This document shows, one piece after another, positions 18,175 to 26,426 of a stretch of 64,000 nucleotides of DNA (its first letter is position 1; each line of letters opens with the position of its first letter). The stretch is from assembly GCA_016794245.1 (NCBI GenBank), contig JAEUKR010000023.1, forward strand, positions 1 through 64,000. Reading direction: 5' to 3'. Under the pieces are notes generated by a model. That model was not told where the DNA came from. It searched no databases and saw only the letters and a list, made by a program, of their open reading frames with translations. Made by a program: the position numbers and the translations under genes. The DNA comes from Caedimonas sp. (GTDB taxonomy: Bacteria > Pseudomonadota > Alphaproteobacteria > Caedimonadales > Caedimonadaceae).

Positions 18175-19113
18175 ATGAAACGACGATTGATTATTGACTG
18201 TGACCCGGGAGCGGATGATGCGGTATTGATTCTTATGGCGCTCGCTGTGCCTCAAACCTTTGATGTTTTAGGAATTACAACCGTGGCAGGCAATGCGCCG
18301 ATTGAATGGACGAATAAAAACGCTTTAAAGCTGGTTGAGTTGGCAAAACGAACAGACGTAAAGGTTTTTGGCGGTTGCAGACGCCCGATGCTTCGTAAAC
18401 CGATTTATGCGGCGTATGCGCACGGAGAGACCGGCATTGATGGTTCCTCCATGCCGGAACCGAAAACCTCTCTTCAATCCCGACATGCCGTTGATTTCAT
18501 TATTGAAACCCTTCTTCATTCTTCCCAAAAAGTCACGCTTTCAGTCAGCGGACCCATGACAAACATTGCGCTTGCTCTCATCAAGGAGCCTGGTATCGCG
18601 GAACATATCGAGGAAATTATTTTTATGGGCGGATCTACCAACGGCGGCAATATCACGCCTGCGGCCGAATTCAACTTTTATGTGGATCCTCATGCGGCCC
18701 ATGTCGTTGTATCGAGCGGACTCCCTATGAAGATGATTGGCTTAAACGTCACACATCAACTAGTAACTTCTGAACATCGTTTGGAAATCCTGCAAAGGAT
18801 GGGGAATGAAGTTGGGCGACAAGTGGCCGGGATGCTGGCTCATGGGGTCGAGCATGATAGAGTTCGCTTTGGCTTGGAAGGAAGATCCGTCCATGATGCT
18901 TGTATTGCCGCTTATATGTTGCGACCTGAGCTATTCACTTTTAAGAAAATGCGTGTCTTGGTCGATCACGCGGGCGAAGCAACGATGGGGGCTTCAATCA
19001 CGAATGAATATCCGGCTCACATTAACGATCAGTGGTTGTCAGTCGCCGACAGTATTCAGGCGGATCAAGTCTTCGATCTTATTATTGATTTGATGAGAAC
19101 TTATAAAGATTAA
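18175..19113 (+). CDS. Inosine-uridine-type nucleoside hydrolase
   Basis: The enzyme splits the N-glycosidic bond of ribonucleosides to give a free base and ribose, for nucleoside salvage. The 312-residue protein has the calcium-binding signature DCDPGADDA (residues 8-16), then the conserved GNAPIEWTNKNAL, GPMTNIALAL and AEFNFYVDPHAA segments. GAGAGGAAAAA precedes the ATG. The gene stands alone between a family B repeat and a family A hairpin. Substrate preference within the RihA/B/C group cannot be told from sequence. Confidence 0.92.
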   Translation: MKRRLIIDCDPGADDAVLILMALAVPQTFDVLGITTVAGNAPIEWTNKNALKLVELAKRTDVKVFGGCRRPMLRKPIYAAYAHGETGIDGSSMPEPKTSLQSRHAVDFIIETLLHSSQKVTLSVSGPMTNIALALIKEPGIAEHIEEIIFMGGSTNGGNITPAAEFNFYVDPHAAHVVVSSGLPMKMIGLNVTHQLVTSEHRLEILQRMGNEVGRQVAGMLAHGVEHDRVRFGLEGRSVHDACIAAYMLRPELFTFKKMRVLVDHAGEATMGASITNEYPAHINDQWLSVADSIQADQVFDLIIDLMRTYKD

Positions 19114-19157
19114 ACAAGGAGCGGGAATATACCCTCACATTTTGAAATCCTTTGAGT

Positions 19158-19300
19158 AGACCTCTTGCATAACCTATATCTGGCGGATGCTTTTGGCGTT
19201 AAAAGCTCGCTTCACACCTCACGTACCTCATGTACACTGCGGTTTCTCGTTCGCTTTTGCCTAAAAATCCCCACGCCATATCTGGTTCTGCAAGAGATCT
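19158..19300. repeat. Family A palindromic element
   Basis: The ends are long imperfect inverted repeats: AGACCTCTTGCATAACC at the left against the complement of the right end, AGATCTCTTGCAGAACC. Each is followed inward by TATATCTGGCG or the matching ATATGGCG. The interior contains TTGGCGTTAAAAGCTCGC. It has no coding capacity and resembles a MITE. A partial family B end (ATACCC...TTTGAAATCCTTTGAG) adjoins it on the left at 19130-19157. Confidence 0.8.
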
Positions 19301-19369
19301 AGTATAAATCCCGCTCTCTCAGTTTTTGCAAGGAAAACCGTTTGCCTTCCAAAATTCTGAGAATAAACT

Positions 19370-19840
19370 TTATTTGTTTTCGTGTTCAATCAACTTGTTT
19401 TTGACAGGCGACGATTTTTTGGAAATTTCAATCGTGCGAGGCTTCATGGCTTCCGGAATTTCGCGATGAAGCGTGATGCGCAAAAGTCCATTTTCAAGGG
19501 CGGCTTCTCCGACTTTGATAAAATCTGCCAGTTGAAATTGGCGTTCAAAAGCGCGACCAGCAATCCCGCGATATAAATACTGCACATTTTCGTCGTCCAT
19601 ACAGGCTTTTCCAGCTACGACCAAAACGTTATCATGCACCGTAATCATAAGTGCGTCTTCCTTAAATCCTGCAACAGCCATGGTCAGGCGATAGGTCTCT
19701 TCATTCAGCTTTTCAATATTGTAAGGGGGGTAAGAAGAGGATGATGATTCATCAGACCTGAGGGATGTATCCATCAGTCTCATTAACCGATCGAATCCAA
19801 TACTTGAACGAAATAAAGGCGTTAAATCATAACTTCTCAT
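19370..19840 (-). CDS. Small heat shock protein, Hsp20/IbpA type
   Basis: A holdase chaperone that binds unfolding proteins. The 156-residue protein begins MRSYDLTPLFRSSIGFDRL, as in IbpA. It has the alpha-crystallin domain (about 40-130) with YRLTMAVAGFKEDAL and the C-terminal part GLLRITLHREIPEAMKPRTIEI, which includes an I-x-I-type motif (TIEIS). ATG at 19840 is chosen because CAGGAGGA lies 6-7 bases upstream. The leader and promoter are described separately; regulation by temperature is likely. Confidence 0.93.
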   Translation of the reverse strand: MRSYDLTPLFRSSIGFDRLMRLMDTSLRSDESSSSSYPPYNIEKLNEETYRLTMAVAGFKEDALMITVHDNVLVVAGKACMDDENVQYLYRGIAGRAFERQFQLADFIKVGEAALENGLLRITLHREIPEAMKPRTIEISKKSSPVKNKLIEHENK

Positions 19841-19927
19841 GACCAAATCCTCCTGCGAGCAATAAGGTTAATTGTGTCTACATACATCAGACAAATGTTG
19901 ACCCCAAATCAGGCAATCAACAATTCT
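19841..19927 (-). promoter_or_regulatory. hsp20 leader, candidate ROSE-like RNA thermometer
   Basis: The roughly 85-base leader can form successive hairpins (TGTTGA/TCAACA, then TGTCT/AGACA). The last one contains TTGCT immediately before the Shine-Dalgarno AGGAGG, enclosed by ACC...GGT. A UUGCU box pairing with the ribosome binding site is the mark of ROSE elements upstream of small heat shock genes in proteobacteria. Folding was judged by eye only. Confidence 0.45.
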
Positions 19928-19955
19928 ATTATACAATAAAAAAGAAAACTTTCAA
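19928..19955 (-). promoter_or_regulatory. hsp20 promoter
   Basis: On the minus strand, TTGAAA (complement at 19950-19955) and TATAAT (complement at 19928-19933) are 16 bases apart, a near-ideal housekeeping promoter. The preceding C gives CTTGAAA, which also fits the -35 element of heat-shock sigma-32. Confidence 0.65.
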
Positions 19956-19996
19956 GTTACGCGTAGTCATCTTATCAGATGTATTCCTTCACCAGA

Positions 19997-20155
19997 TATA
20001 GCCCTTCGTCTTTTGCGCTGTGCAAGGGTGTTGGACAACAGGTTTCGTCCTGCTCACGCCGTTTTTGTCCCTACAATAGAACCTCTTGCGTACGCTGCGC
20101 CGGACTCACCACTCACACATGGCCAGCCCGCATCTCGAAATCCTGGGGGATATTA
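19997..20155. repeat. Family B palindromic element
   Basis: Starts TATAGCCCTTCGTCTTTTGC, continues GGGTGTTGGACA, and ends with CGAAATCCTGGGGGATATTA, the inverted form of the family end. It lies between the hsp20 promoter and the rbfA stop codon, and ends directly against that stop. Confidence 0.7.
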
Positions 20156-20542
20156 TTATTGCAAATCTTGCTTAACGTGAGCTGATTGTAAAAGGGTCTC
20201 GATCCTTGATACCTGGTCAAAAGTTTCATCGATGCGAAATTGAAGGGCAGGCGTGAATTTGATTGTTAACTGCCGCCCAACTTCAAAACGATAAAAAGAC
20301 GCCGCTTTATTAAGCGCTTCCAAGACAATATCCTTATCGCGTCCCCCTATAGGCATAATATAAACTTTAGCGAATTTAAGATCAGGACTGACGCGCACTT
20401 CAGTGACAGTGACGTGCGCTTTCTGAATCACGTCATCAAAATGATCAACGCGCGAAAGAATCCTGGCCAGAACATGCCGAATTTCTTCCGCAACACGAAG
20501 TTGACGTTGAGATGGCATCAGAGGGGGGCGAGATCGCGTCAT
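20156..20542 (-). CDS. rbfA: Ribosome-binding factor A
   Basis: RbfA helps 16S rRNA processing and 30S maturation, and matters for growth in the cold. The 128-residue protein has the KH-type fold with RQLRVAEEIRHVLARIL near the start and LKFAKVYI and PALQFRIDETFDQVSRIETLL later. It is the last gene of rimP-nusA-infB-rbfA. truB, which often follows rbfA, is about 19 kb away in this window. Confidence 0.95.
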   Translation of the reverse strand: MTRSRPPLMPSQRQLRVAEEIRHVLARILSRVDHFDDVIQKAHVTVTEVRVSPDLKFAKVYIMPIGGRDKDIVLEALNKAASFYRFEVGRQLTIKFTPALQFRIDETFDQVSRIETLLQSAHVKQDLQ

Positions 20543-20559
20543 AGCGCTAGACTTCCTTA

Positions 20560-23127
20560 TTAATCCAGAGCGCGTGCAATTTCTTCAATCTCAAAACATT
20601 CGATGACATCACCTTCCCGAATATCCTGATAGTTCTCAAAAGCCATACCACATTCGTAGTCTTCTTTTACTTCTCGCACTTCTTCTTTAAGCCGTTTGAG
20701 TGTTTTCAGCTTACCTTCATGGATGACCACATTGTCCCGAAGCAACCGAACCTTGGCACCACGCTTGACAATCCCTTCCGTCACATAACATCCCGCGATC
20801 TTGCCCACTTTCGTGATCGTAAAGACTTGACGAATACTGGCATTCCCCAAAAAGCGCTCGTGCAGGGTAGGCGAGAGAAGACCGCCCATGATTGCTTTCA
20901 TATCATCGATCACATTATAAATAATAGAATAATAGCGGATCTCAAGGCCATTTTGACGCGCGACCTCCCGCGCCTGAGGATTGGCGCGGACATTAAAGCC
21001 AATGATCAACGCGTGGGAAGCTTTTGCAAGTGTAACGTCGCTTTCGTTGATCGCTCCCACTCCCGTATGAAGAACTTTCACAGCAACTTCATGTGTTGAA
21101 AGTTTTGTCAGGCTGTTCATGATGGCTTCAAGAGAACCCTGAACGTCAGATTTCACCACAACAGCCAATTCTTTTTTATCGCCATAGGCCTGTGTCAACC
21201 GTTGTTCAAAAGATGCCCGTCCTGAAGCCGCAGATACTATATTCTTTTGGCGTTGTGTACGGAACTCATTAATGGCGCGCGCCTGAGATTCCGATTCGAC
21301 CACGATGAAATCATCTCCAGGACTGGGAGCGCCCGTAAAGCCTATCACTTCAACGGGTTGAGACGGCAAGGCTTCCTTCAAATTTTTACCTTTATCATCT
21401 ACCAAGGCTCGAACACGGCCCGATTGGGTGCCGGCAACAAAAATATCTCCTGTTTTCAAGGTTCCTCTTTGTACCAGAACAGTCGCAACAGCGCCCCTGC
21501 CACGCTCCAGTTTCGCTTCAATCACCACCCCATTCGCCGCACGATTGGGATTTGCCCGAAGCCCCAAAAGCTCGGCTTGCAAGAGAATGGCTTCTTCAAG
21601 CTTGTCAATATTCGCTCCAGTTTTGGCGGAAACCTCAACGCTCATCACCTCACCACCCAAAGCTTCCACGACAACTTCCTGCTGAAGGAGCATACTCCGC
21701 ACACGCTCAGGGTTGGCATTCGGCTTATCTATTTTATTGATAGCAACAATCATGGGCACGTTCGCCGCGCGCGCATGATGGATGGCTTCAACCGTTTGTT
21801 CCATCATCCCGTCATCAGCCGCCACCAGCAGAATCACAAGGTCGGTAACATTTGCCCCACGCGCGCGCATTTCTGTAAAAGCGGCGTGTCCTGGGGTATC
21901 AATAAATGTAATTTTGGCTCCTGAGGGCATGGTAACTTGATAAGCGCCAATGTGTTGGGTAATCCCTCCCGCTTCACCCGCAACGACATCCGTTTTGCGA
22001 ATCGCATCAAGCAGAGACGTTTTCCCGTGATCCACGTGTCCCATAACAGTTACTACGGGAGGACGGGGACGCATGTCCGAAGCCAGATCATCAGACCCTT
22101 TTATTCCGTGTTCCACATCAGCTTCCGAAACCCTTTTTGAAATATGCCCAAATTCCGCCACGAGAAGTTCCGCCGTATCGGCATCAATATTTTGGGTGAT
22201 GGTGATCATAAGCCCCATATCGATCAGTTTCCTGATCACTTCCGCGCCGCGAACCGCCATACGATTGGCCAGCTCCTGAACGGTCATCACTTCGGGAATA
22301 ATCACCTCACGCGTGATCTGCTTTTGCTCCACGGTTTCCCAAAGCTTTTTAGTCTTATCTTTATGACGTCGCGATCCATACGTTCGAATGCGCCCCCCCT
22401 CTTCATCCTCGGTCAAGAGATCCTTCACCGACATACCATCAAGCCGATGACGCAAATCATGTCGTCCAAGGTTGGCATCGTCTCCTGTTTTACGAGAAAC
22501 AGGCTTAGTCACCCCTTTCTTCGCCCGATGAAACGTTTGCTCTTCATCCTCTTCGCCGGGAACGGTGGAAGTTTTTTTTGATTTCGTCTCGGCAGGAGGG
22601 CTTACAGAGACTTCAGGGGCAGAAACCGCTACGGAGGATTCAGGAGAGAGAGAGGAGTGAGGAGATTCAGAGGACTTGATACTTTCAGCGTTTTCCGGCG
22701 TCTTACTTTGAATATTCTGCTCGCTTTCATCAAGATGTCGAGTTTCTTGTTCCTGACGTTGTTTTTCCAGTCCGGCAAGACGCAACGCTTCCAAATGAGA
22801 TCGCTCTTCCCTTTCGCGCTGCATTTGAGCTTCAATCTCAGGAGCCGTTCTAAGCGCTTCCTGAACAGCTTTTAAACGGGTTTCCCACTCGACTTCCGTA
22901 AGACTTTTGGGGAGAGCGACGCTCCCGGTCATCCTTTTTTCCTGCTGATCTTTTTCCAAAGGACGATCCATCACCCGTCTGCGCTTTACTTCAACAGCCA
23001 CAGCCTTGGAACGGCCATGAGAGAAGCTTTGACGAATCTGCGGCGCGTCAACAGGTTTTTTAAGACCCAACTTTCCTGATGAAAGACTCAGGGTCTTCTT
23101 TTCTTTTTTATCTTCAGTATCAGCCAT
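20560..23127 (-). CDS. infB: Translation initiation factor IF-2
   Basis: IF-2 is the GTPase that places initiator tRNA on the 30S subunit. The 855-residue protein has a long charged N-terminal region, an IF2_N domain ([20 protein letters not shown]), the G domain with GHVDHGKTS (about 361-370) and NKIDKP, and the C-terminal beta-barrel and fMet-tRNA-binding domains. ATG at 23127 is chosen for its upstream AAGGAAG; a GTG at 23151 is possible. It starts 46 bases after nusA, leaving no room for the ylxR gene often found there. Confidence 0.97.
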   Translation of the reverse strand: MADTEDKKEKKTLSLSSGKLGLKKPVDAPQIRQSFSHGRSKAVAVEVKRRRVMDRPLEKDQQEKRMTGSVALPKSLTEVEWETRLKAVQEALRTAPEIEAQMQREREERSHLEALRLAGLEKQRQEQETRHLDESEQNIQSKTPENAESIKSSESPHSSLSPESSVAVSAPEVSVSPPAETKSKKTSTVPGEEDEEQTFHRAKKGVTKPVSRKTGDDANLGRHDLRHRLDGMSVKDLLTEDEEGGRIRTYGSRRHKDKTKKLWETVEQKQITREVIIPEVMTVQELANRMAVRGAEVIRKLIDMGLMITITQNIDADTAELLVAEFGHISKRVSEADVEHGIKGSDDLASDMRPRPPVVTVMGHVDHGKTSLLDAIRKTDVVAGEAGGITQHIGAYQVTMPSGAKITFIDTPGHAAFTEMRARGANVTDLVILLVAADDGMMEQTVEAIHHARAANVPMIVAINKIDKPNANPERVRSMLLQQEVVVEALGGEVMSVEVSAKTGANIDKLEEAILLQAELLGLRANPNRAANGVVIEAKLERGRGAVATVLVQRGTLKTGDIFVAGTQSGRVRALVDDKGKNLKEALPSQPVEVIGFTGAPSPGDDFIVVESESQARAINEFRTQRQKNIVSAASGRASFEQRLTQAYGDKKELAVVVKSDVQGSLEAIMNSLTKLSTHEVAVKVLHTGVGAINESDVTLAKASHALIIGFNVRANPQAREVARQNGLEIRYYSIIYNVIDDMKAIMGGLLSPTLHERFLGNASIRQVFTITKVGKIAGCYVTEGIVKRGAKVRLLRDNVVIHEGKLKTLKRLKEEVREVKEDYECGMAFENYQDIREGDVIECFEIEEIARALD

Positions 23128-23173
23128 ATCGTTTTGTCTTCCTTTTGACACCGCCTAAGACTTTGGAGCATCT

Positions 23174-24676
23174 TTAAACTTTAAACCAGTTTTTGCGTGC
23201 TTCCATAATCATTTGGTTTGCTTCTTCCTTACTCAAGTCAGGGAACAGCTCACAAAGTTCATCCGTAGCCAGATCAGCAAAATCATCCAGAGTTTTAATG
23301 CTATTTTGACCTAACAATACCAACATCTTAGGCGTTAAGCCGGAGAACTTTGTCAAGCTTTTGTCAACACCCAACAGCTCGAATTGTTTCACAAATTCAG
23401 CATCCTGCTTTTCAAGATAAGCCTGAGCGCGTGACTTTAATTCATGTGCAAGCTCTTCTTCAAACCCTTCGATTGCCATCAAATCTTCAAGACTAATGTA
23501 AGCGATTTCTTCAACCGTTGTAAATCCTTCCGTTACAAGAAGATGCGCCAGAACATCGTCTACATCCAACGCTTCTACGAATAAACGAGAACGATTTTTA
23601 AGTTGAGCGCTTCGACGGTCTGATTCATTAGAATCAGAAATAACGTCAATTCCCCAACCCGTCAATAAACTTGCCAAACGAACGTTCTGGCCACGCCTGC
23701 CAATCGCCAGGCTTAATTGATCGTCAGGTACAACGACTTCAACGCGGCGTGTTTCTTCATCAAGCACCACCTTGCTCGCCTCGGCAGGAACCAACGCATT
23801 GACCACAAACACGGCAGGATTCGATGACCAGGGGATAATGTCCACCTTTTCTCCCTGAAGTTCAGAGGTGACGGCTTGTACGCGGCTGCCGCGCATACCC
23901 ACACAAGCTCCTACAGGATCAAGGCTTTTATCTGCTGCGGATACGGCGATCTTGGCCCGACTTCCAGGGTCTCTTGCGACAGCCTTGAGTTCAATAACGC
24001 CTTCGTAGATTTCAGGCACTTCCTGTGCAAAAAGCTTCGCCATAAAACCTGGATGAACGCGCGAGAGAAATACCTGAGGCCCCCGTGGCTCTTGACGCAC
24101 ATCCATGATATAGGCGCGAATGCGATCACCAGGGCGAAAATTTTCCCGTGGAATCAATTGATCACGCGCGAGGAGCGCTTCTGACTGTCCCAGCTCTACC
24201 ATCACGTTGCCAAATTCGACACGCTTTACCTGACCATTGATGATTTCTCCCACGCGATTTTTATATTCATTGTATTGGCGTTGACGCTCGGCATCGCGTA
24301 CCCGCTGAAAAATCACTTGCTTCGCCGTTTGAGCCGCAACGCGTCCTAAATCAATAGGGGGGAGAGGCTCTTTAATAAATTCACCAACTTTGATATGCAG
24401 GTCCAGTGTTTTTGCTTCATCCAAAGATATTTGCGTGACCTCATTTTCGACGTCATTGACGACCTCACGACAGGCATAAAGGCTGATCTCACCAGTTTTA
24501 CGATCGATGGTGGCGCGAATATCCCGTTCCATTCCATAGCGCACCCGGCTGGCCTTTTGGATCGCGATTTCCATTGCTTCAATGACTTCTTCTCGATCAA
24601 TTCCCTTTTCACGGGCAACCATATCGGCAACCCCTAAAATCTCTGTTCGAATTGTTCCGCTGGTGATTATCGTCAT
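23174..24676 (-). CDS. nusA: Transcription termination/antitermination factor NusA
   Basis: NusA binds RNA polymerase and modulates pausing, termination and antitermination. The 500-residue protein has the N-terminal polymerase-binding domain, an S1 domain (about 135-200), two KH domains (GMRGSRVQAVTSEL and AIGRRGQNVRLASLL) and C-terminal helix-hairpin-helix repeats ending in an acidic tail (LFPDLSKEEANQMIME). It is separated from rimP by a 218-base gap that holds a repeat element. Confidence 0.97.
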   Translation of the reverse strand: MTIITSGTIRTEILGVADMVAREKGIDREEVIEAMEIAIQKASRVRYGMERDIRATIDRKTGEISLYACREVVNDVENEVTQISLDEAKTLDLHIKVGEFIKEPLPPIDLGRVAAQTAKQVIFQRVRDAERQRQYNEYKNRVGEIINGQVKRVEFGNVMVELGQSEALLARDQLIPRENFRPGDRIRAYIMDVRQEPRGPQVFLSRVHPGFMAKLFAQEVPEIYEGVIELKAVARDPGSRAKIAVSAADKSLDPVGACVGMRGSRVQAVTSELQGEKVDIIPWSSNPAVFVVNALVPAEASKVVLDEETRRVEVVVPDDQLSLAIGRRGQNVRLASLLTGWGIDVISDSNESDRRSAQLKNRSRLFVEALDVDDVLAHLLVTEGFTTVEEIAYISLEDLMAIEGFEEELAHELKSRAQAYLEKQDAEFVKQFELLGVDKSLTKFSGLTPKMLVLLGQNSIKTLDDFADLATDELCELFPDLSKEEANQMIMEARKNWFKV

Positions 24677-24704
24677 TCCTTTTACCTCGATCTATTAGCC
24701 TTCA

Positions 24705-24863
24705 TTTATACTCCTCGCCTTTCAGGATTTGAGAGCGTTGGACATCCATGATTCGTCTCGCTTCCCGCCCCCGTCACATCCATGAATGAATGCCGCATAA
24801 AGCTCATTGGTCGTTTCTTCGCCGTACTCCGCCTCAACACTCTAAATCCTTTGGACATAGATC
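24705..24863. repeat. Family B palindromic element between rimP and nusA
   Basis: Left end TTTATACTCCTCGCCTTTC, then AGGATTT...GCGTTGGACA. The right end is CAACACTCTAAATCCTTTGG...ATAGATC, which is the left end inverted. It occupies most of the space between rimP and nusA, two genes that are normally tightly linked, so its RNA hairpin would be part of the operon transcript. Confidence 0.75.
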
Positions 24864-24894
24864 TGAAAATGCACAAATCTTTCCTCTTGCGCTT

Positions 24895-25362
24895 TTAAAA
24901 TCGGGGGGCCAGCTTTGCTTGCTGAATATCGTCATAGGCAACCTCTATCAAGCAAAAGTCAGGATTTTTAAGACGAACCTGAATTGACTTTTCAGTTGCC
25001 GATTCAAGGAGTCCTGAAAACTTTTTTCGTCCATCCTTTATATCACGGGTCTGGAACTTAATGTCGTGTCCAACAAAACGTTGAAAATCACGCGCTCTCA
25101 TCAGCGGGCGATCCAATCCGGGAGACGTAACCTCCAGCTTGTAAGACCCCTCAACAGGGTCTTCAACGTCCAGAAGGGCGGAAATTTCCCGACTTGCCCC
25201 TACGCAATCGTCCATGGTCACTGTCGTCTCATCCAGCCGATCAATCATTACTTGCAGAACAGGACGATGCTGTCCCGAGATTTGTACGCGTACAAGCGCC
25301 AAACCCCGGCTCGTCAAAACAGGCGTCAACAGTTTTTCAAGTCGCGTCGCTACCGAAGTCAT
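24895..25362 (-). CDS. rimP: Ribosome maturation factor RimP
   Basis: RimP is needed for 30S subunit assembly. The 155-residue protein has the usual two domains, with LEKLLTPVLTSRGLALVRVQ near the start, DDCVGASREISALLD, then the YKLEVTSPGLDRPL motif. ATG at 25362 (MTSVATRLEKLL) fits family starts; the frame extends upstream to a GTG at 25413, but that region carries a terminator-like hairpin. It is the first gene of the rimP-nusA-infB-rbfA operon. Confidence 0.93.
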   Translation of the reverse strand: MTSVATRLEKLLTPVLTSRGLALVRVQISGQHRPVLQVMIDRLDETTVTMDDCVGASREISALLDVEDPVEGSYKLEVTSPGLDRPLMRARDFQRFVGHDIKFQTRDIKDGRKKFSGLLESATEKSIQVRLKNPDFCLIEVAYDDIQQAKLAPRF

Positions 25363-25383
25363 GTCTTGCAAATTATGGTCCTT

Positions 25384-25415
25384 CTTAAACAAAAAGGTGA
25401 GCCGTAAGCCCACCT
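25384..25415 (-). terminator. Terminator-like hairpin in the rimP leader (possible attenuator)
   Basis: On the minus strand AGGTGGGC and GCTCACCT form an 8-bp stem (complements at 25408-25415 and 25395-25402, one G-U pair) with a 5-base loop, followed by TTTTTGTTT. It has the form of an intrinsic terminator. No minus-strand gene lies upstream to be terminated: the next gene to the right is on the plus strand. It therefore sits in the leader of the rimP-nusA operon. Confidence 0.65.
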
Positions 25416-25522
25416 CCTTTTACAAGAGAACAGATTAATCACTTAAATTATGAAATAAAGCGTTTTTAGCATGAAATCAAGTTTTTTCTTGTTCCTTTTT
25501 TTGAAAAGAGTCTATCCTGAAC

Positions 25523-25933
25523 ATGCAAAAAAATTTAACGAGTTTGGGGACATTGACGGTTCAAATGGTTTATGCGCGACACTGGGGTATGACGCTGTTT
25601 ACCTTTTTTAAAGGCAAGCTGGCGGGTCAAGACGATCAGGGAAACAAATATTATCAAGAGCGGTTTCTTTTCGGAAAACCACACCGAAAGCCTCGGCGGT
25701 GGGTGATGTATCAGGGGATTATGGAAGGATCTCAAGTTCCGGCCGAATGGTTTGGATGGTTGCATCATTATCTTGACGTTCCCCTGGATTCCAGTCTAAA
25801 AAAGTTTTGGCAAAAGTCTCATCGGCCCAATCTGACGGGGACGCCGTTTGCGTATCGTCCAACGGACCGTACCTCAAAGGACAGAGCTTTTCAGCCAGCC
25901 TCCAAAGGCTATGAACCGTGGGAGCCATCGTAA
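25523..25933 (+). CDS. NDUFA12-family NADH:ubiquinone oxidoreductase accessory protein
   Basis: This is the bacterial homologue of the mitochondrial complex I subunit NDUFA12 (B17.2), found in alphaproteobacteria and attached to the matrix/cytoplasmic arm. The 136-residue protein has the family landmarks TLFTFFKGKLAGQDDQGNKY, RRWVMYQG and VPAEWFGWLHH, and a proline-rich tail (FQPASKGYEPWEPS). It lies 10 bases before the MlaD-type gene and the DUF2155 gene, an arrangement common in this class. Other complex I genes are not in the window. Confidence 0.9.
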   Translation: MQKNLTSLGTLTVQMVYARHWGMTLFTFFKGKLAGQDDQGNKYYQERFLFGKPHRKPRRWVMYQGIMEGSQVPAEWFGWLHHYLDVPLDSSLKKFWQKSHRPNLTGTPFAYRPTDRTSKDRAFQPASKGYEPWEPS

Positions 25934-25943
25934 GGAAAACTGT

Positions 25944-26426
25944 ATGCGTACAAATGTGATTGAAACAGTCATGGGAGCGGTCGTTCTTATGATCGCAGGC
26001 TTTTTTTTAGCTTTTGCCTATACCAACAGCGGCTATCGCTCATCAAATGATGGTGTCGATTACCATGCTACATTCGATCGCGTCGATGGGTTGGTTGTTG
26101 GAGGCGATGTTCGGATGAGCGGCGTCAAGATTGGCGTCATTCGGGAAATGTCCATAAATCCTGAAACGTTCCTGGCCCACGTGTCCTTCAGTATCGCCCC
26201 CCACATTAAAATTCCAAAAGATTCGTCGGCAGAAATCGTCAGCGACGGCATCATGGGCGGCAAGTACCTGGCTCTTGTCCCAGGCGGAGATGAAGAAACG
26301 CTGAAAGCAGGGGATCAAATTGAGCATACCCAGTCTTCCGTCAGTCTTGAAGCGATGATTGGTCAGCTGATCTTTAGCGCCAAAAACAAGGAAACGGAAA
26401 ATGAGAAAGGGAAGCCTCATCCATGA
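25944..26426 (+). CDS. mlaD: MlaD-type phospholipid-binding protein (MCE domain)
   Basis: MlaD is the periplasmic MCE subunit of the Mla system that moves phospholipids between the two membranes. The 160-residue protein has one N-terminal membrane anchor (VIETVMGAVVLMIAGFFLAFA) and a single MCE domain with VDGLVVGGDVRMSGVKIG and DGIMGGKYLAL. AAGGAAAA precedes ATG at 25944. The stop overlaps the next start (ATGA). mlaE, mlaF and mlaC are not in this window. Confidence 0.92.
   Translation: MRTNVIETVMGAVVLMIAGFFLAFAYTNSGYRSSNDGVDYHATFDRVDGLVVGGDVRMSGVKIGVIREMSINPETFLAHVSFSIAPHIKIPKDSSAEIVSDGIMGGKYLALVPGGDEETLKAGDQIEHTQSSVSLEAMIGQLIFSAKNKETENEKGKPHP

Noticed and set aside
18024-19300. Repeats on both sides of the nucleoside hydrolase considered as a composite transposon
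   Set aside because: The left element is family B and the right is family A; they are not related copies, and the gene is not a transposase.
21247-21924. Plus-strand open frame of 225 codons opposite infB
   Set aside because: It is antisense to the conserved GTPase domain of IF-2 and has no domain of its own.
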